This document shows, piece by piece, positions 27,329 through 36,005 of a stretch of DNA of 64,000 nt. Every line of letters starts with the position of its first letter. Position 1 is the stretch's first letter. Below the pieces are notes generated by a model, which worked only from the letters and a program-made list of their open reading frames with translations, did not search any database and was not told the origin of the DNA. The DNA comes from Acidobacteriota bacterium (GTDB lineage Bacteria > Acidobacteriota > Terriglobia > Terriglobales > Acidobacteriaceae), in NCBI GenBank assembly GCA_021803035.1, contig JAJZME010000078.1:22566-86565 (forward strand). The letters are read 5' to 3'. The position numbers and the translations under genes are program-made.

Positions 27329-28453
27329 CTAAGGAACGGGATAGACGCGGTTCTTCCAGCCACCGCCGCGGCCGGCGTGGTGGCGGAACGCAGAGGCAAG
27401 CGTGGCGCCAAGGTAGAACAAGGCGATCAGAGGCAGGGCGATTCCCCAGATGGGCGTAATGCGGTAGCGGCGCAGGGTGGGTTGAAAAGCGAGAGTCATG
27501 GCCGCCCAGGCAAGCAACCCGAGCAGGCGCGCCAGCCCGTGGGCGCAGACGGCGAGCAGCGGCGGCACAGCGTAGAGCAGCCCCATGCCGGCCAGGCAGC
27601 CCAGCAGCACCAGCGGCGAATGACCAAGCTGCACGTAGGCGGTGCGGGCAATCATGTTCCAGATCTCGCTCCAGTTGCGGTAGACGCGAATGGACCGGGC
27701 GTGGGAGGCGTGGCCGAGCCAGATGCGGCCGCCCGTGGACTTCACTGCGCGGGCCAGGGCACAATCATCAATCAATTCGCCGCGGATGCGGGAGACGCCA
27801 TCGATGCGGTTCATCGCCGTGCGCGCCACCAGAATGGTTCCACCCGCGGCTGCGGCAAGACCCCGGCCAGGATCGGCCGCCCAGGCGAAGGGATACAGCA
27901 TCTGGAAGAAGAAGACGAAGGCGGGGATCAGGGCGCGTTCCGCCGGGGTCTCGCAGTGGAGGTGGACCATCTCGGAGACGAGATCGAGATGGCCGGATTC
28001 GGCCTTGGCAACCAGAGAGGAGAGATGGCCGGACGCATGCTCGATGTCGGCGTCAGTCAGCAAAATATAATCGGCGGCCTGCGCCGCGGGCCGCGCAAGT
28101 CCCTGCTGGATGGCCCAGAGCTTGCCGCTCCAGCCGGGTGGCAGCGGCTGGCCGGCAACGATGTCGAGCCGCGGAGCCGGACCGAGTGAGGCGGCAAGGG
28201 CAGCGGTGCCGTCCGTGCTGTTGTCGTCGACCAGGACCACTGAGAATTCACCGCGATAGTCCTGTGCAAGCAGGGAGCCGATGCTCGTAGCGATGTGCGC
28301 GGCTTCGTCGCGCGCGGGGACAATTGCGACGACCCTGGCGGCCCCGGAGGGCGCCCCGGCGCCAAGCTCCGGCGAAGAATGCCAGAACCGGCCGTGGAAC
28401 CCAATCAGGTAAACCCAGGCGGCGATGGCGAGCAATGAGAGAAGAGCAATCAC
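27329..28453 (-). CDS. hpnB: Hopanoid-associated glycosyltransferase HpnB
   Basis: 374 residues from a GTG at 28453. A membrane segment at the N-terminus (ALLSLLAIAAWVYLIGF) precedes a GT2 domain with VVAIVPARDEA, VVLVDDNSTDGT and the metal-binding LLTDADIEH. GELIDDCALARAVK provides the acceptor-side acidic motif. Three or four hydrophobic segments follow, and the C-terminus FYLGATLASAFRHHAGRGG then WKNR is characteristic of HpnB. It is associated with hopanoid side-chain modification at the inner membrane. No squalene-hopene cyclase lies in the window. The gene begins inside the 3' remains of the GGDEF pseudogene's shifted frame. Confidence 0.88.
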   Translation of the reverse strand: MIALLSLLAIAAWVYLIGFHGRFWHSSPELGAGAPSGAARVVAIVPARDEAAHIATSIGSLLAQDYRGEFSVVLVDDNSTDGTAALAASLGPAPRLDIVAGQPLPPGWSGKLWAIQQGLARPAAQAADYILLTDADIEHASGHLSSLVAKAESGHLDLVSEMVHLHCETPAERALIPAFVFFFQMLYPFAWAADPGRGLAAAAGGTILVARTAMNRIDGVSRIRGELIDDCALARAVKSTGGRIWLGHASHARSIRVYRNWSEIWNMIARTAYVQLGHSPLVLLGCLAGMGLLYAVPPLLAVCAHGLARLLGLLAWAAMTLAFQPTLRRYRITPIWGIALPLIALFYLGATLASAFRHHAGRGGGWKNRVYPVP

Positions 28454-28553
28454 TTGTTCATTCTCGAAGATCCATTCCGATTGCGACGGGAAAAATGCTG
28501 CTGAATAGAAGGCAATCTCCGTCTTTCAACACTCCCGGGGAATGCCTGACCGA

Positions 28554-29630
28554 CTACCGGGCGCTTGCCGAGATCAAAGCAGTCATCTGAATCCCACCAC
28601 TGCGCGAAGCCTTCTTGTGTGCATACATCGCCGCGTCGGCGCGCGCCAGCAATACCGTCATAATTCTCATCCGCGGCGTGCTCGGCCAGCCCGATCGCCG
28701 CATTCAGTTCGAGATTTTTCGGTCCCGAAGACGAGGAAACGGTGTAGCTGCCGCAGACCCATTTGCGCACCCGCTCAGTTTGCGCGCTGGCCTCGGCAAG
28801 GCCGCAGTCGAGCAGGATAAGGAGCTCATCGCCACCCCAGCGGCCGATGATGTCCGTCGAGCGGCACGCCGACTTGAGCTCGCCTGCAAATTGCTTCAGC
28901 GCTTCGTCGCCGACGACGTGCCCGAGTTCATCGTTCACCTTCTTGAACCCGTCAATATCGAGAACGGCAATGCAAAAAGGGCTCGATTGGGCGATGCGCT
29001 TTTCGATCTGGCGTTCGACGTAGAGCCGGCTGCGCAATCGGGTGAGCGTGTCACGCGAAGCCAGCTCTTCGGCCGCCTCGAGCCTGGCCTCGTAATCCGA
29101 AACCTGCTTGCGGAGCTCTTCCATGGCCGCCTTGCCCTCTTCAGTCATGCGCTGGATCGAGATCTTCAACTCCGCCGTGCTCTTCTCGATCGAGACGCGA
29201 ATTTCGGTGAGGTCCTCAAGGCTGGCGATGGCCCGCAGGCGGTGACAGCGTGCATCTGGACCGCGCTGCGCTGATCGCGCACACCCACACTCTCGGCGGT
29301 GTGCGCTACGGTGAGCAACCGTTTCCTCACCTCATCGGCTTTCTCACGGTAGTGCTGTGCGCCGGCCCCGCAGTTGCTCCGGCGCCTCCAGGTCAGTGGC
29401 TTGGACGGCCTCGCTGCTTATCGTCGCGCTGAGGCCTTCTTCGAGCTTGCGCAGACGCAGCTCAGCTCGCCGCCCAGAGCGGGACAAGCTTCCAGGCTGC
29501 AGTTGCCGATCTCCACCAGCGCCGAACCGTAGGCTGCCAGCGCCGCCGCCAGCGTCCCCATCCGCGGCTGCCCTTCTTCACAAGCCGGCAGAACGAGTTG
29601 CCCGTCAAGATATCTTTTCAGCGAGATCAT
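28554..29630 (-). pseudogene. GGDEF diguanylate cyclase gene broken by about four frameshifts
   Basis: Read from ATG 29630 (MISLKRYLDG), the gene can be followed only by changing frame. Near 29465 GALVEIGNC..CPALGGEL switches to LRLRKLEEGLSATIS. Near 29370 it switches to AQHYREKADEVRKRLL. Near 29240 it switches to LRAIASLEDLTEIRVS. The frame then stays open through the GGDEF domain (LDIDGFKKVNDELGHVVGD, RWGGDELLILLD). Near 28660 a last shift is needed to read VLLARADAAMYAHKKASRS, the conserved end of GGDEF domains. The reconstructed protein (about 355 residues, coiled-coil N-terminus plus GGDEF) matches a diguanylate cyclase type common in Acidobacteria, from memory of the family. The longest surviving frame (28450-29169) keeps the active-site GGDEL but has a scrambled end. 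Confidence 0.85.
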
Positions 29631-29925
29631 GGGCGATCCAGGCGAGCGTACTTGCAAAGCGCACGCCAGCCTTTCTATCGGCAAATTTTGCGGTCTCTTT
29701 AGTGATCCCGTCTCGGAGAGGGCTGAACAGGCCGAGTAGATAATGTTCGGAGGGATCTTCCGGGGTGAGGCTGGCGGCGAGTTCGCGAAAGCATGCGCGC
29801 ATGAGCGCCATGCGGAGGATCTCTGCAGGCCGTCCGGAGATGAGACCACTGACCACGGCGAGCGTAGCAATACGCCGAAAGGCCTGATCGCCTGCCATGA
29901 TGAGCGCAGACTCCACGGAGCGCAC
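29605..29925 (-). pseudogene. C-terminal stump of an HDOD (EAL-HDOD type) protein
   Basis: A frame of about 106 codons reads LIMAGDQAFRRIATLAVVSG, GRPAEILRMALMRACF and DPSEHYLLGLFS. This is the HDOD core found at the C-terminus of YuxH-like EAL-HDOD signalling proteins. The EAL domain and the N-terminal part of HDOD are missing: the frame begins about 45 bp from the 3' end of tRNA-Val. After LLGLFSPL the usual sequence is also lost, and the frame ends with WIAHDLAEKIS, overlapping the start of the GGDEF pseudogene. It is most likely non-functional. Confidence 0.7.
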
Positions 29926-29970
29926 CTCCCGACTCCCATGCCTTCAGATCCAGACCGTAAATTGTTGATA

Positions 29971-30045
29971 TGGTGGGCGCTGTAGGATTCGAACCTACGA
30001 CTTCCACCGTGTGAAGGTGGCACTCTACCGCTGAGTTAAGCGCCC
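29971..30045 (-). tRNA. tRNA-Val (anticodon CAC)
   Basis: Minus-strand 75-nt cloverleaf with the 3' CCA encoded. The acceptor stem is GGGCGCT/AGCGCCC. The D arm is ACTC-AGCGGTA-GAGT. The anticodon arm is CCACC-TTCACAC-GGTGG with anticodon CAC (valine, GUG). The T arm is GTAGG-TTCGAAT-CCTAC. All stems pair. The 3' end abuts the HDOD stump, and the 5' side faces the ECF sigma factor gene. Confidence 0.96.
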
Positions 30046-30429
30046 TTGCAGGAATGGAGATGGACGGGAACGTCCCGTCGGTTAGAGTAACACCAGCGGG
30101 GCTTTAGGGCCAAACCTGCGGTGGCGGCGCCTTGCAAGCCTTTCCCGCATCGATTTGCCATGGGCTGGAGCATCAAACCGGGCGGTTGCGCTGGCAACTT
30201 TCTCCCCGATGGGGTGGAGGAATGGTGTCTCCGCCGTGCGCCGGGAAGCTTCGCTCTGGCGCCGGACCTGGGCGGCATTCCGCCCGTCGGGCGGCCGGGT
30301 TACACGCTTGCCTTCGGCAGGATCCCTGGTGCCGGAGCCGGCGCGGGACGCAAGGGCGCGCGGCGAAAATCCAGCCCGGAAACCGCGCCGGCGGCGCAAC
30401 CTTCCGACCCGGCCGGTGTTCCAGAAGAT

Positions 30430-31110
30430 ATGGCGACCATGGTCCTGGACAACCCGGCCCTGGGCGCGACGTTGGCGCAACGGCCCGAAGTGAAGTCCAA
30501 CAGAGGAATGGGAGCGCAAGCGGAATTGGATCCCGCCAGCGACGCAGCCATGATGCTGCGTCTGGCCGCAGGCGATGAGGCGTGTTTCAGCTACCTGGTG
30601 GGAAAATACCATCGGGCCATGATTCACTTCCTGTTCCGGATGGTCCGCAACCAGGCGGTTGCCGAGGAGCTGGCGCAGGAAGTGTTCCTGCGTGTCTACC
30701 GGTCCAGGGAGAGCTATCGGGCGGAAGCCAAGTTCACGACGTGGCTTTACCGGATAGCCACCAATCTGGCGGTGAACTATGCGCGCGACACGCGAAAGGA
30801 ACGAGGAGCGCAGACAGTTTACCTGGACGCAGCGGACGGAGAGACGGGCGCCATGCCCGACGTTGCCGACGACAGGCCAGGCGTGGAGCAGCAGTTGCTG
30901 CGCAATGAGCGAATGGAAGCCATCCGCGCCCAGGTGATGGCCTTGCCCGAGCGGCAACGGGCGGCGGTGCTGATGCACAAGTACCAGGGGTTGGATTATC
31001 GCCAGATCGGGGAGGTGCTGAAGTTGAGCGAATCGGCGACCAAGTCGCTGCTCTTCCGCGCCTACCAAACGCTGCGCGATAAGCTAAAGGGCTTTGTGGA
31101 AAGGGACTAA
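30430..31110 (+). CDS. ECF-type RNA polymerase sigma factor
   Basis: 226 residues from the ATG at 30430. The frame is open to 30121, but the extension is Gly/Pro/Arg-rich without family features. Region 2 reads AAGDEACFSYLVGKYHRAMI, then VAEELAQEVFLRVYRS and FTTWLYRIATNLAVNYARD. Region 4 reads MALPERQRAAVLMHKYQGL, DYRQIGEVLKLSESATKSLL and FRAYQTLRDKL. It directs RNA polymerase to a stress regulon. The anti-sigma factor gene starts 34 nt downstream, followed by a secreted DUF3106 protein. All three are probably one operon. Confidence 0.9.
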   Translation: MATMVLDNPALGATLAQRPEVKSNRGMGAQAELDPASDAAMMLRLAAGDEACFSYLVGKYHRAMIHFLFRMVRNQAVAEELAQEVFLRVYRSRESYRAEAKFTTWLYRIATNLAVNYARDTRKERGAQTVYLDAADGETGAMPDVADDRPGVEQQLLRNERMEAIRAQVMALPERQRAAVLMHKYQGLDYRQIGEVLKLSESATKSLLFRAYQTLRDKLKGFVERD

Positions 31111-31144
31111 AGCCGGATTACACCGGCGAGGATCGGGGGAAGCG

Positions 31145-31660
31145 ATGAGAGCGAGACGCATAAATTGCGCTGGAATGGAATCGAAGCTGGCTGGCCTGCT
31201 GCTCGATCCGAACGCCGCGCCTGCCAAGGTTCAAGGGCATGTTGAGCAGTGCGGTAACTGCAAGTCCGAACTGGAGGAGTTGAAGGCCACGATGGCGTTG
31301 CTGGACTCCTGGGAGGGTCCGGAGCCGAGTCCTTATTTTCTGTCGCGGCTCGAGGCGCGCATGAAGGAAGAGCGCGAGGCCGCGCCTGCCGGGTGGCTCA
31401 AGAGGAGACTGTCCGGATGGTTCGCTGCCTTTGTCTACGGGTCTCATGCTCGGGTGCGTCCGCTGGCGGCTATGGCTTTAACGACTTTGCTTTTCCTGGG
31501 GGGAGGAGCATATCTGGGGCTGACCAACTGGGATCAGGTGCCCGCCCCGGCAAGGGAGACCGCAGTTGTGCAGGATTTGCAAACGCTGGCGAACAACGCG
31601 CAGCTCCTGGACCAGTTGGAAGCACTTTCGACCAATGACACCAATAACAGCGGCAACTAG
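31145..31660 (+). CDS. Zinc-binding membrane anti-sigma factor
   Basis: 171 residues from the ATG at 31145, preceded by GGGGGAAG. The N-terminal ZAS-type zinc motif has C8, then H32-x3-C36-x2-C39 (GHVEQCGNCK). A transmembrane helix at about 106-126 (PLAAMALTTLLFLGGGAYLGL) leaves a short periplasmic tail ending in Asn/Thr. It should sequester the upstream ECF sigma factor at the membrane and release it on an envelope signal. The short tail offers little sensing surface, so the secreted DUF3106 protein next door may contribute; this is inference. Confidence 0.85.
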   Translation: MRARRINCAGMESKLAGLLLDPNAAPAKVQGHVEQCGNCKSELEELKATMALLDSWEGPEPSPYFLSRLEARMKEEREAAPAGWLKRRLSGWFAAFVYGSHARVRPLAAMALTTLLFLGGGAYLGLTNWDQVPAPARETAVVQDLQTLANNAQLLDQLEALSTNDTNNSGN

Positions 31661-31702
31661 CGGTACGTACACCTTCGGCTGAATGCCGTGTGAGCAAAGC
31701 CT

Positions 31703-32599
31703 GTGACCTGCATAGCCAATGCGGGACGAGCGCGCGTTGCGGCTTTGGCCGCAGCCATCCTTGCCGTGTGTCTGACCGGGGCCCTGGCTTATGGCCAGCG
31801 GGGCGGCCGCGGGCATGCGCCCGCCCGGCACTACGCCGCGCCACGCCGTGTTGAAAACCGCGGTCCCGGAAATCGGGGTTTCGAAAACCGCCGACGATTC
31901 CAGAATCGTGGACCGGAAAACCGGAACTTCAGGAACCAGCAGCGCCGCCAGGCGGCAAAGGAACAGCGGCTGCGTAATGAGCGGCGATTCGGCACGCCGC
32001 GGCGCGGGTTTCCCAGCGCCGGTCCGCAGCGCCCTCGGGGTTATCCCGGAACCGGCCGGCGGCCGTCTTATCGCCCCGCGTACCGGGATTCTTACCCGGG
32101 CAGAGGCAAGCCCGGCGCTCATGCACCAGCCTTGCGCCAACCCTACAACTATCCGGGGGGCGGCCGTCCGGGACACCTTGAACAGTGGCTCAACAAGCAT
32201 CAGGGCCTTTCCATCCAGCAGCAGGAACGCGTGCTGCGAAGAGATCCAAGCTTCAAAGCGCTGCCACCGGGCGACCAGAAGCGCCTGATGCAGCAGTTAC
32301 GCCAAGTCGACCGCATGCCTCCGGCGCAGCGCCGGCTCCGCCTGGCGCGCAATGCGATGCTGGAGCGCCTGTCGCCCGAGGAGCAGATGCGCATCAACCG
32401 CTCTGCGATGCAGTTGCGCCAACTACCCCCGGCCCGCAAGGCGCAGGTCAAACAGGCCTTCCAGGAACTGCGCTCTGTCCCTCTTGACCAGCGCCAGACG
32501 GTGCTTGACTCGGCGCGCTACCGGCGCATCTTCACGCCGGAAGAGCGCCGCATCCTCACCAACCTGCTGCGCGTCGAACCCTACGTGCCGCCACGCTAG
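31703..32599 (+). CDS. Secreted Asn/Arg-rich DUF3106 protein
   Basis: 298 residues from a GTG at 31703. A signal peptide (RARVAALAAAILAVCLTGAL, then AYGQ) is followed by a 110-residue basic region with irregular N-R-G repeats (ENRGPGNRGFENRRRF). From about 160 the DUF3106 helical region begins, with repeats of the type RLPPxxR: RVLRRDPSFKALPPGDQKRL, MPPAQRRLRLARNAMLERLS, LRQLPPARKAQ and RIFTPEERRILTNLL. DUF3106 function is unknown; its helical repeats recall periplasmic helical sensors. It follows the sigma/anti-sigma pair after 42 nt, suggesting an output or sensor role. Confidence 0.8.
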   Translation: MTCIANAGRARVAALAAAILAVCLTGALAYGQRGGRGHAPARHYAAPRRVENRGPGNRGFENRRRFQNRGPENRNFRNQQRRQAAKEQRLRNERRFGTPRRGFPSAGPQRPRGYPGTGRRPSYRPAYRDSYPGRGKPGAHAPALRQPYNYPGGGRPGHLEQWLNKHQGLSIQQQERVLRRDPSFKALPPGDQKRLMQQLRQVDRMPPAQRRLRLARNAMLERLSPEEQMRINRSAMQLRQLPPARKAQVKQAFQELRSVPLDQRQTVLDSARYRRIFTPEERRILTNLLRVEPYVPPR

Positions 32600-32655
32600 C
32601 GCTACCGCTTCACTGTGCGGCCCGTCTCCAGATCCGGCAGACGTAAACTGAATTC

Positions 32656-33204
32656 ATGACGCTGAATTTCACCACTTCCTATCTCGAAGATTCGCTGTCG
32701 CTCTTCCGCTACTACAAAACACTGGCCGAGCGCGCCATGGAGCAGGTATCTGATCAGGATCTCTTCACAACCCTCGACAAGGAAGCCAATTCCATCGCCG
32801 TGATCGTCAAGCACATGGCGGGCAACATGCGGTCGCGCTGGACCGACTTCCTGACCACGGACGGAGAGAAGCCCAGCCGCGACCGCGACCGCGAGTTCAT
32901 CGACCCGCCAGAAACGCGCGCAGCGCTCATGGATGCATGGGAAAGTGGCTGGGCGTTGCTCTTCGGCGCGATCGAGCCCCTCACCGACGCCGATCTGACG
33001 CGCACTGTCACCATTCGCGGCGAAGCTCACTCGGTCATGCAGGCAATCAACCGGCAGTTGGCCCACTACACACACCACGTTGGGCAGATTGTGCTGCTGG
33101 CCAAGCATTTTGCCAGCGGCCATTGGCAGCCGTTGAGCGTGCCGCGCAACCAATCGGTAGCCTTCAACCGCAGCGTGGCCTCCGGAGAAGCCAGCCAGCG
33201 ATAA
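32656..33204 (+). CDS. DinB-like (DUF1572) metal-binding protein
   Basis: 182 residues. A four-helix DinB/YfiT-like fold is indicated by SLSLFRYYKTLAERAMEQ, IAVIVKHMAGNMRSRWTDFL and INRQLAHYTHHVGQIVLLAK. The probable metal-binding triad is H53, H137 and H141. This family (DUF1572) contains putative thiol-dependent transferases or damage-inducible proteins, but the substrate is unknown here. It may share a transcript with the DUF3106 gene, 56 nt upstream, though it looks functionally unrelated. It converges with the Gld-type operon. Confidence 0.85.
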   Translation: MTLNFTTSYLEDSLSLFRYYKTLAERAMEQVSDQDLFTTLDKEANSIAVIVKHMAGNMRSRWTDFLTTDGEKPSRDRDREFIDPPETRAALMDAWESGWALLFGAIEPLTDADLTRTVTIRGEAHSVMQAINRQLAHYTHHVGQIVLLAKHFASGHWQPLSVPRNQSVAFNRSVASGEASQR

Positions 33205-33260
33205 ATGCCGGCGCCCGGCAACATCGAGTCCTGCTTCGGCTCAATCGCCGTGCGCTTCCC

Positions 33261-34580
33261 TTATTTCTTGGCCGTGTGCATCGCCGTCGCCGCGCTGCGC
33301 AAGCCTTCCACCGCTCCGGGATCGAGCACATAGAGTGTGGGCTCGCCGGCGCGCTTGGCCAGATACTCGCTGCCCGACTTGGCAATCGCCACCCGCTCTA
33401 CGCGGCTACCGCCGTTGGAGATTACGGTGACGTGAATCTCCGGCTTTGTAAAGCCGGTGGTGGCGAACTTCGTGGCTTTCAGGGCGCGAAGACTCGAAAT
33501 CATGCCCTCCACGCTGCTGCCGTTCATCTTCTTCCCATCCAGCCACCAGTTGCCGCCGCTCCGCTTCAGGTACCAGGACTGCGTGGCGCCGTTCTTGCCG
33601 CCCGCGATGTGCAGGTTAACCTCATTGGGCTCGTTGAAGCCAAAGTCGAAGACCACCTTGTTGCGGAAGCTGATCAGCGTCTTCTGCAGTGCAGAGGCAA
33701 GCGAAGGATCCACCAGGTACGCGCCCTTCGTCACGCTCGATTGCGCATAGTAATTGCCGTTGTCTTCGCGCAACACGAGAGTCTCGGTTCCGACGGGGGC
33801 TTTTACCTTTGCCGTGGCCACCGGAGTGCCGCGGGCAAAGGCCGCATCGGCATCCTGGCTGCCTGGGCCTGTCAGATCCATGCGCGCCTCCGACAGCGCG
33901 TCCGCTACGGCGTCTACGGCCATTGCATTGGCGCGATAGGGGCCCGGCTTCTGGATCTCCCAGTTCCCATTTCTGCGGGCAAACTGAATCGCCTGGCCGC
34001 CGGTAGACAGCTCGATCTGCGTCATCTTTCCAGGTGTGGCGTAGATCAGCCGTGTATCCCGGAGCGAATTCAGGCTCATGCCCAGATCAGTCTTGTTGAA
34101 ACCGTATGTGGTAAAGATGCGGGGATCGCCGGCCACCATCGCGTACGCCGAATCGCCTGTGGGCGTGTTGTCGCCGAACAGCAGCTTTTGCTTCGCGTGG
34201 TTATCTTCGGCGATGTCAATGACGACCGGCGGATGGTCGAGGCCGAACGGCGCCAAGTCCGATGCTTGCTTCTCAATCACCCGCTGGGCTTTGAGCGGCG
34301 ACAGCTCCGAGATCATCTGCTTTACCGTCGGCTGGTCGGCGGGCAGAGACTTGGGCGCGGTGATGCGCCAGACGCCCGTCGATTGCTTCTCCAGGGTTAC
34401 CGGCGCCGCGCCTGTCTTATGAATGGTAATCGAGGTGATCGTTGCCGGGTTCACGTTGAAGATAACCGGCAAGGAGTTCGCGGAACTCTTCTTCGACGCT
34501 TTATGATGTCCGGACCAGTAAAGGACTCCGGAAAGCACCAGCAGCACCGCGCATGCGATCGCCAGACCGCGAAATTTCAT
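33261..34580 (-). CDS. DUF4340 protein of the Gld-type ABC operon
   Basis: 439 residues from the ATG at 34580, with GGGGAG about 12 nt upstream. An N-terminal membrane anchor (RGLAIACAVLLVLSGVLYW) is followed by two similar beta-rich halves: about 45-200 (ITSITIHKTGAAPVTLEKQS, then GVWRITAPKSLPAD) and a second copy after 210 (QIELSTGGQAIQFARRNGNW, then EIQKPG). This is the DUF4340 pattern. It lies last in the row gldA-gldF-gldG-DUF4340 (39-nt gap). It is probably a periplasmic accessory subunit of the ABC complex; the function is unproven. Confidence 0.85.
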   Translation of the reverse strand: MKFRGLAIACAVLLVLSGVLYWSGHHKASKKSSANSLPVIFNVNPATITSITIHKTGAAPVTLEKQSTGVWRITAPKSLPADQPTVKQMISELSPLKAQRVIEKQASDLAPFGLDHPPVVIDIAEDNHAKQKLLFGDNTPTGDSAYAMVAGDPRIFTTYGFNKTDLGMSLNSLRDTRLIYATPGKMTQIELSTGGQAIQFARRNGNWEIQKPGPYRANAMAVDAVADALSEARMDLTGPGSQDADAAFARGTPVATAKVKAPVGTETLVLREDNGNYYAQSSVTKGAYLVDPSLASALQKTLISFRNKVVFDFGFNEPNEVNLHIAGGKNGATQSWYLKRSGGNWWLDGKKMNGSSVEGMISSLRALKATKFATTGFTKPEIHVTVISNGGSRVERVAIAKSGSEYLAKRAGEPTLYVLDPGAVEGLRSAATAMHTAKK

Positions 34581-34619
34581 TACGCTTTTCAACTCCCCAT
34601 AGGCAGGCTATAAGCCCGG

Positions 34620-35996
34620 TTAACGCCTCTTCCACCAAATGAACACGCCACAGATCACCACCAGCAGCGGCAGGAGGAACTGGCTGGTAAGACGCACCAG
34701 GTTCAACTGCGCCTTGGTCATGGTGATGTGCTGATCGAGCGGCGGTTTGGGACGAATCGAGATCAGATCTTCGTCGGACGCAAGCCAGTTGATCGAATTC
34801 AGGGCCAGGTCGCTGTTACCGTTGAAGTTGATGAAGCTGTTGGATGCCCATGTGGAGCTGCCCACCACAACAAAGCGTCCCTGGGAATTTGGCTTGCCGG
34901 TATTGTAAGTGCCGGCAGCCGCCAGCGCCATCGGGCCCTTCTTGTTACCTGGGCTGTTGACTTTGATCTTGGGCGAACTCAGGTCCGTCGTGGCCAGACT
35001 TGTGTTCGATGAGTCAAACAGCGCATGCACCCTGGTCTTGGCGGTATCGCTGACCGTGAGGGAACGCGTCAGCGGAAACCCGGTTAACGAACCACTCATT
35101 CCGGCCACGATGGGCTGCGTCTTGTAGCTCGTAACCAATGCGACAGAAGCTCCCAGGCCGGTAAGCTCCCCAATGGGATTCAGATCGAGAATCAGATCCT
35201 TCTGGAGCGTCACGCCCCAGCCCGCCAGCATCGCGGCCAGCGCCGTGTTCGTGGAGATGTCGTCATTCCCAAGCTGCAGCGGCGGATCCATCATGAACAT
35301 CGCGCGTCCGCCGTTCTCCACGTACTTCTGGATCGCATTCACTTCAGGCTGATCGTAGCTGTGCGTGGGGCCGGCGACTACCAGCACCGTGCAACTGGGC
35401 GGCACAACCGCCTGGGTAATCAGATCGACGGTCTCGGTCTGATAGGTATCCTGCTCCAGCCGGCTCTTGAAATCGGACATGCCGTTGCGGCCGCTGTCGT
35501 CGATCTGGTGCTCGCCGCTGCCGCTCACAAAGCACACCGTACGCGTGCTGGTCTTGATATCGCGGATAATGGCGCCGGTGATGCCGAGTTCGTTAAAACT
35601 GCTGGCGACTTCCTTCCTGGTGCCCACCTGCACAACCGCGGTGTTCAGATTATGCACGCCGTCTTCGCGCGCCAGTTGCGGGTCTTTATCCGGATCGACG
35701 TACTTGATGCGCACCCTGGGCGAGAGGTTCTTGTACTCGTCGAGGAGGCTCTTGCCCTGTCCAAAGCGCGTGCTCTGGTTGAAATAGGTGATGGTGACCG
35801 GCTGTTTCTGCTCCCTGACAATCTTCTTCGTTTCCTGCGAAAGGCTGTACTGCTTGTTCTTCGTCATGTCCCAGGACTTGTCGTACCGGTCGGCGAGCAC
35901 ATTCGCCACCACGACGGCCACCAGTACCACCAGGATGTAGATGCCCGAGTAAGCCGCATACCGGGTCTGCCGTGCCTTTAACCATTGACCTGCCAT
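34620..35996 (-). CDS. gldG: GldG-like ABC-associated protein
   Basis: 458 residues. Transmembrane helices lie at about 16-36 (YSGIYILVVLVAVVVANVLA) and at the C-terminus (LLPLLVVICGVFIWWKRR). The large periplasmic part starts with DMTKNKQYSLSQETKKIV, typical of GldG, and includes the DUF4350-like VLVVAGPTHSYDQPEVNAI and YVENGGRAMFMMDPPL. GldG is the extracytoplasmic partner of GldF/GldA in Bacteroidota gliding strains. In other phyla the same trio occurs without gliding and its substrate is unknown. It starts 9 nt after the gldF stop. Confidence 0.88.
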   Translation of the reverse strand: MAGQWLKARQTRYAAYSGIYILVVLVAVVVANVLADRYDKSWDMTKNKQYSLSQETKKIVREQKQPVTITYFNQSTRFGQGKSLLDEYKNLSPRVRIKYVDPDKDPQLAREDGVHNLNTAVVQVGTRKEVASSFNELGITGAIIRDIKTSTRTVCFVSGSGEHQIDDSGRNGMSDFKSRLEQDTYQTETVDLITQAVVPPSCTVLVVAGPTHSYDQPEVNAIQKYVENGGRAMFMMDPPLQLGNDDISTNTALAAMLAGWGVTLQKDLILDLNPIGELTGLGASVALVTSYKTQPIVAGMSGSLTGFPLTRSLTVSDTAKTRVHALFDSSNTSLATTDLSSPKIKVNSPGNKKGPMALAAAGTYNTGKPNSQGRFVVVGSSTWASNSFINFNGNSDLALNSINWLASDEDLISIRPKPPLDQHITMTKAQLNLVRLTSQFLLPLLVVICGVFIWWKRR

Positions 35997-36005
35997 GCTC
36001 TCGCC

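Noticed and set aside
29900..30120. Second copy of the tRNA-Val 3' end as an attachment-site repeat
   Set aside because: No duplicate of the T-arm/acceptor sequence was found in the window, so an integrated element with both att sites cannot be supported.
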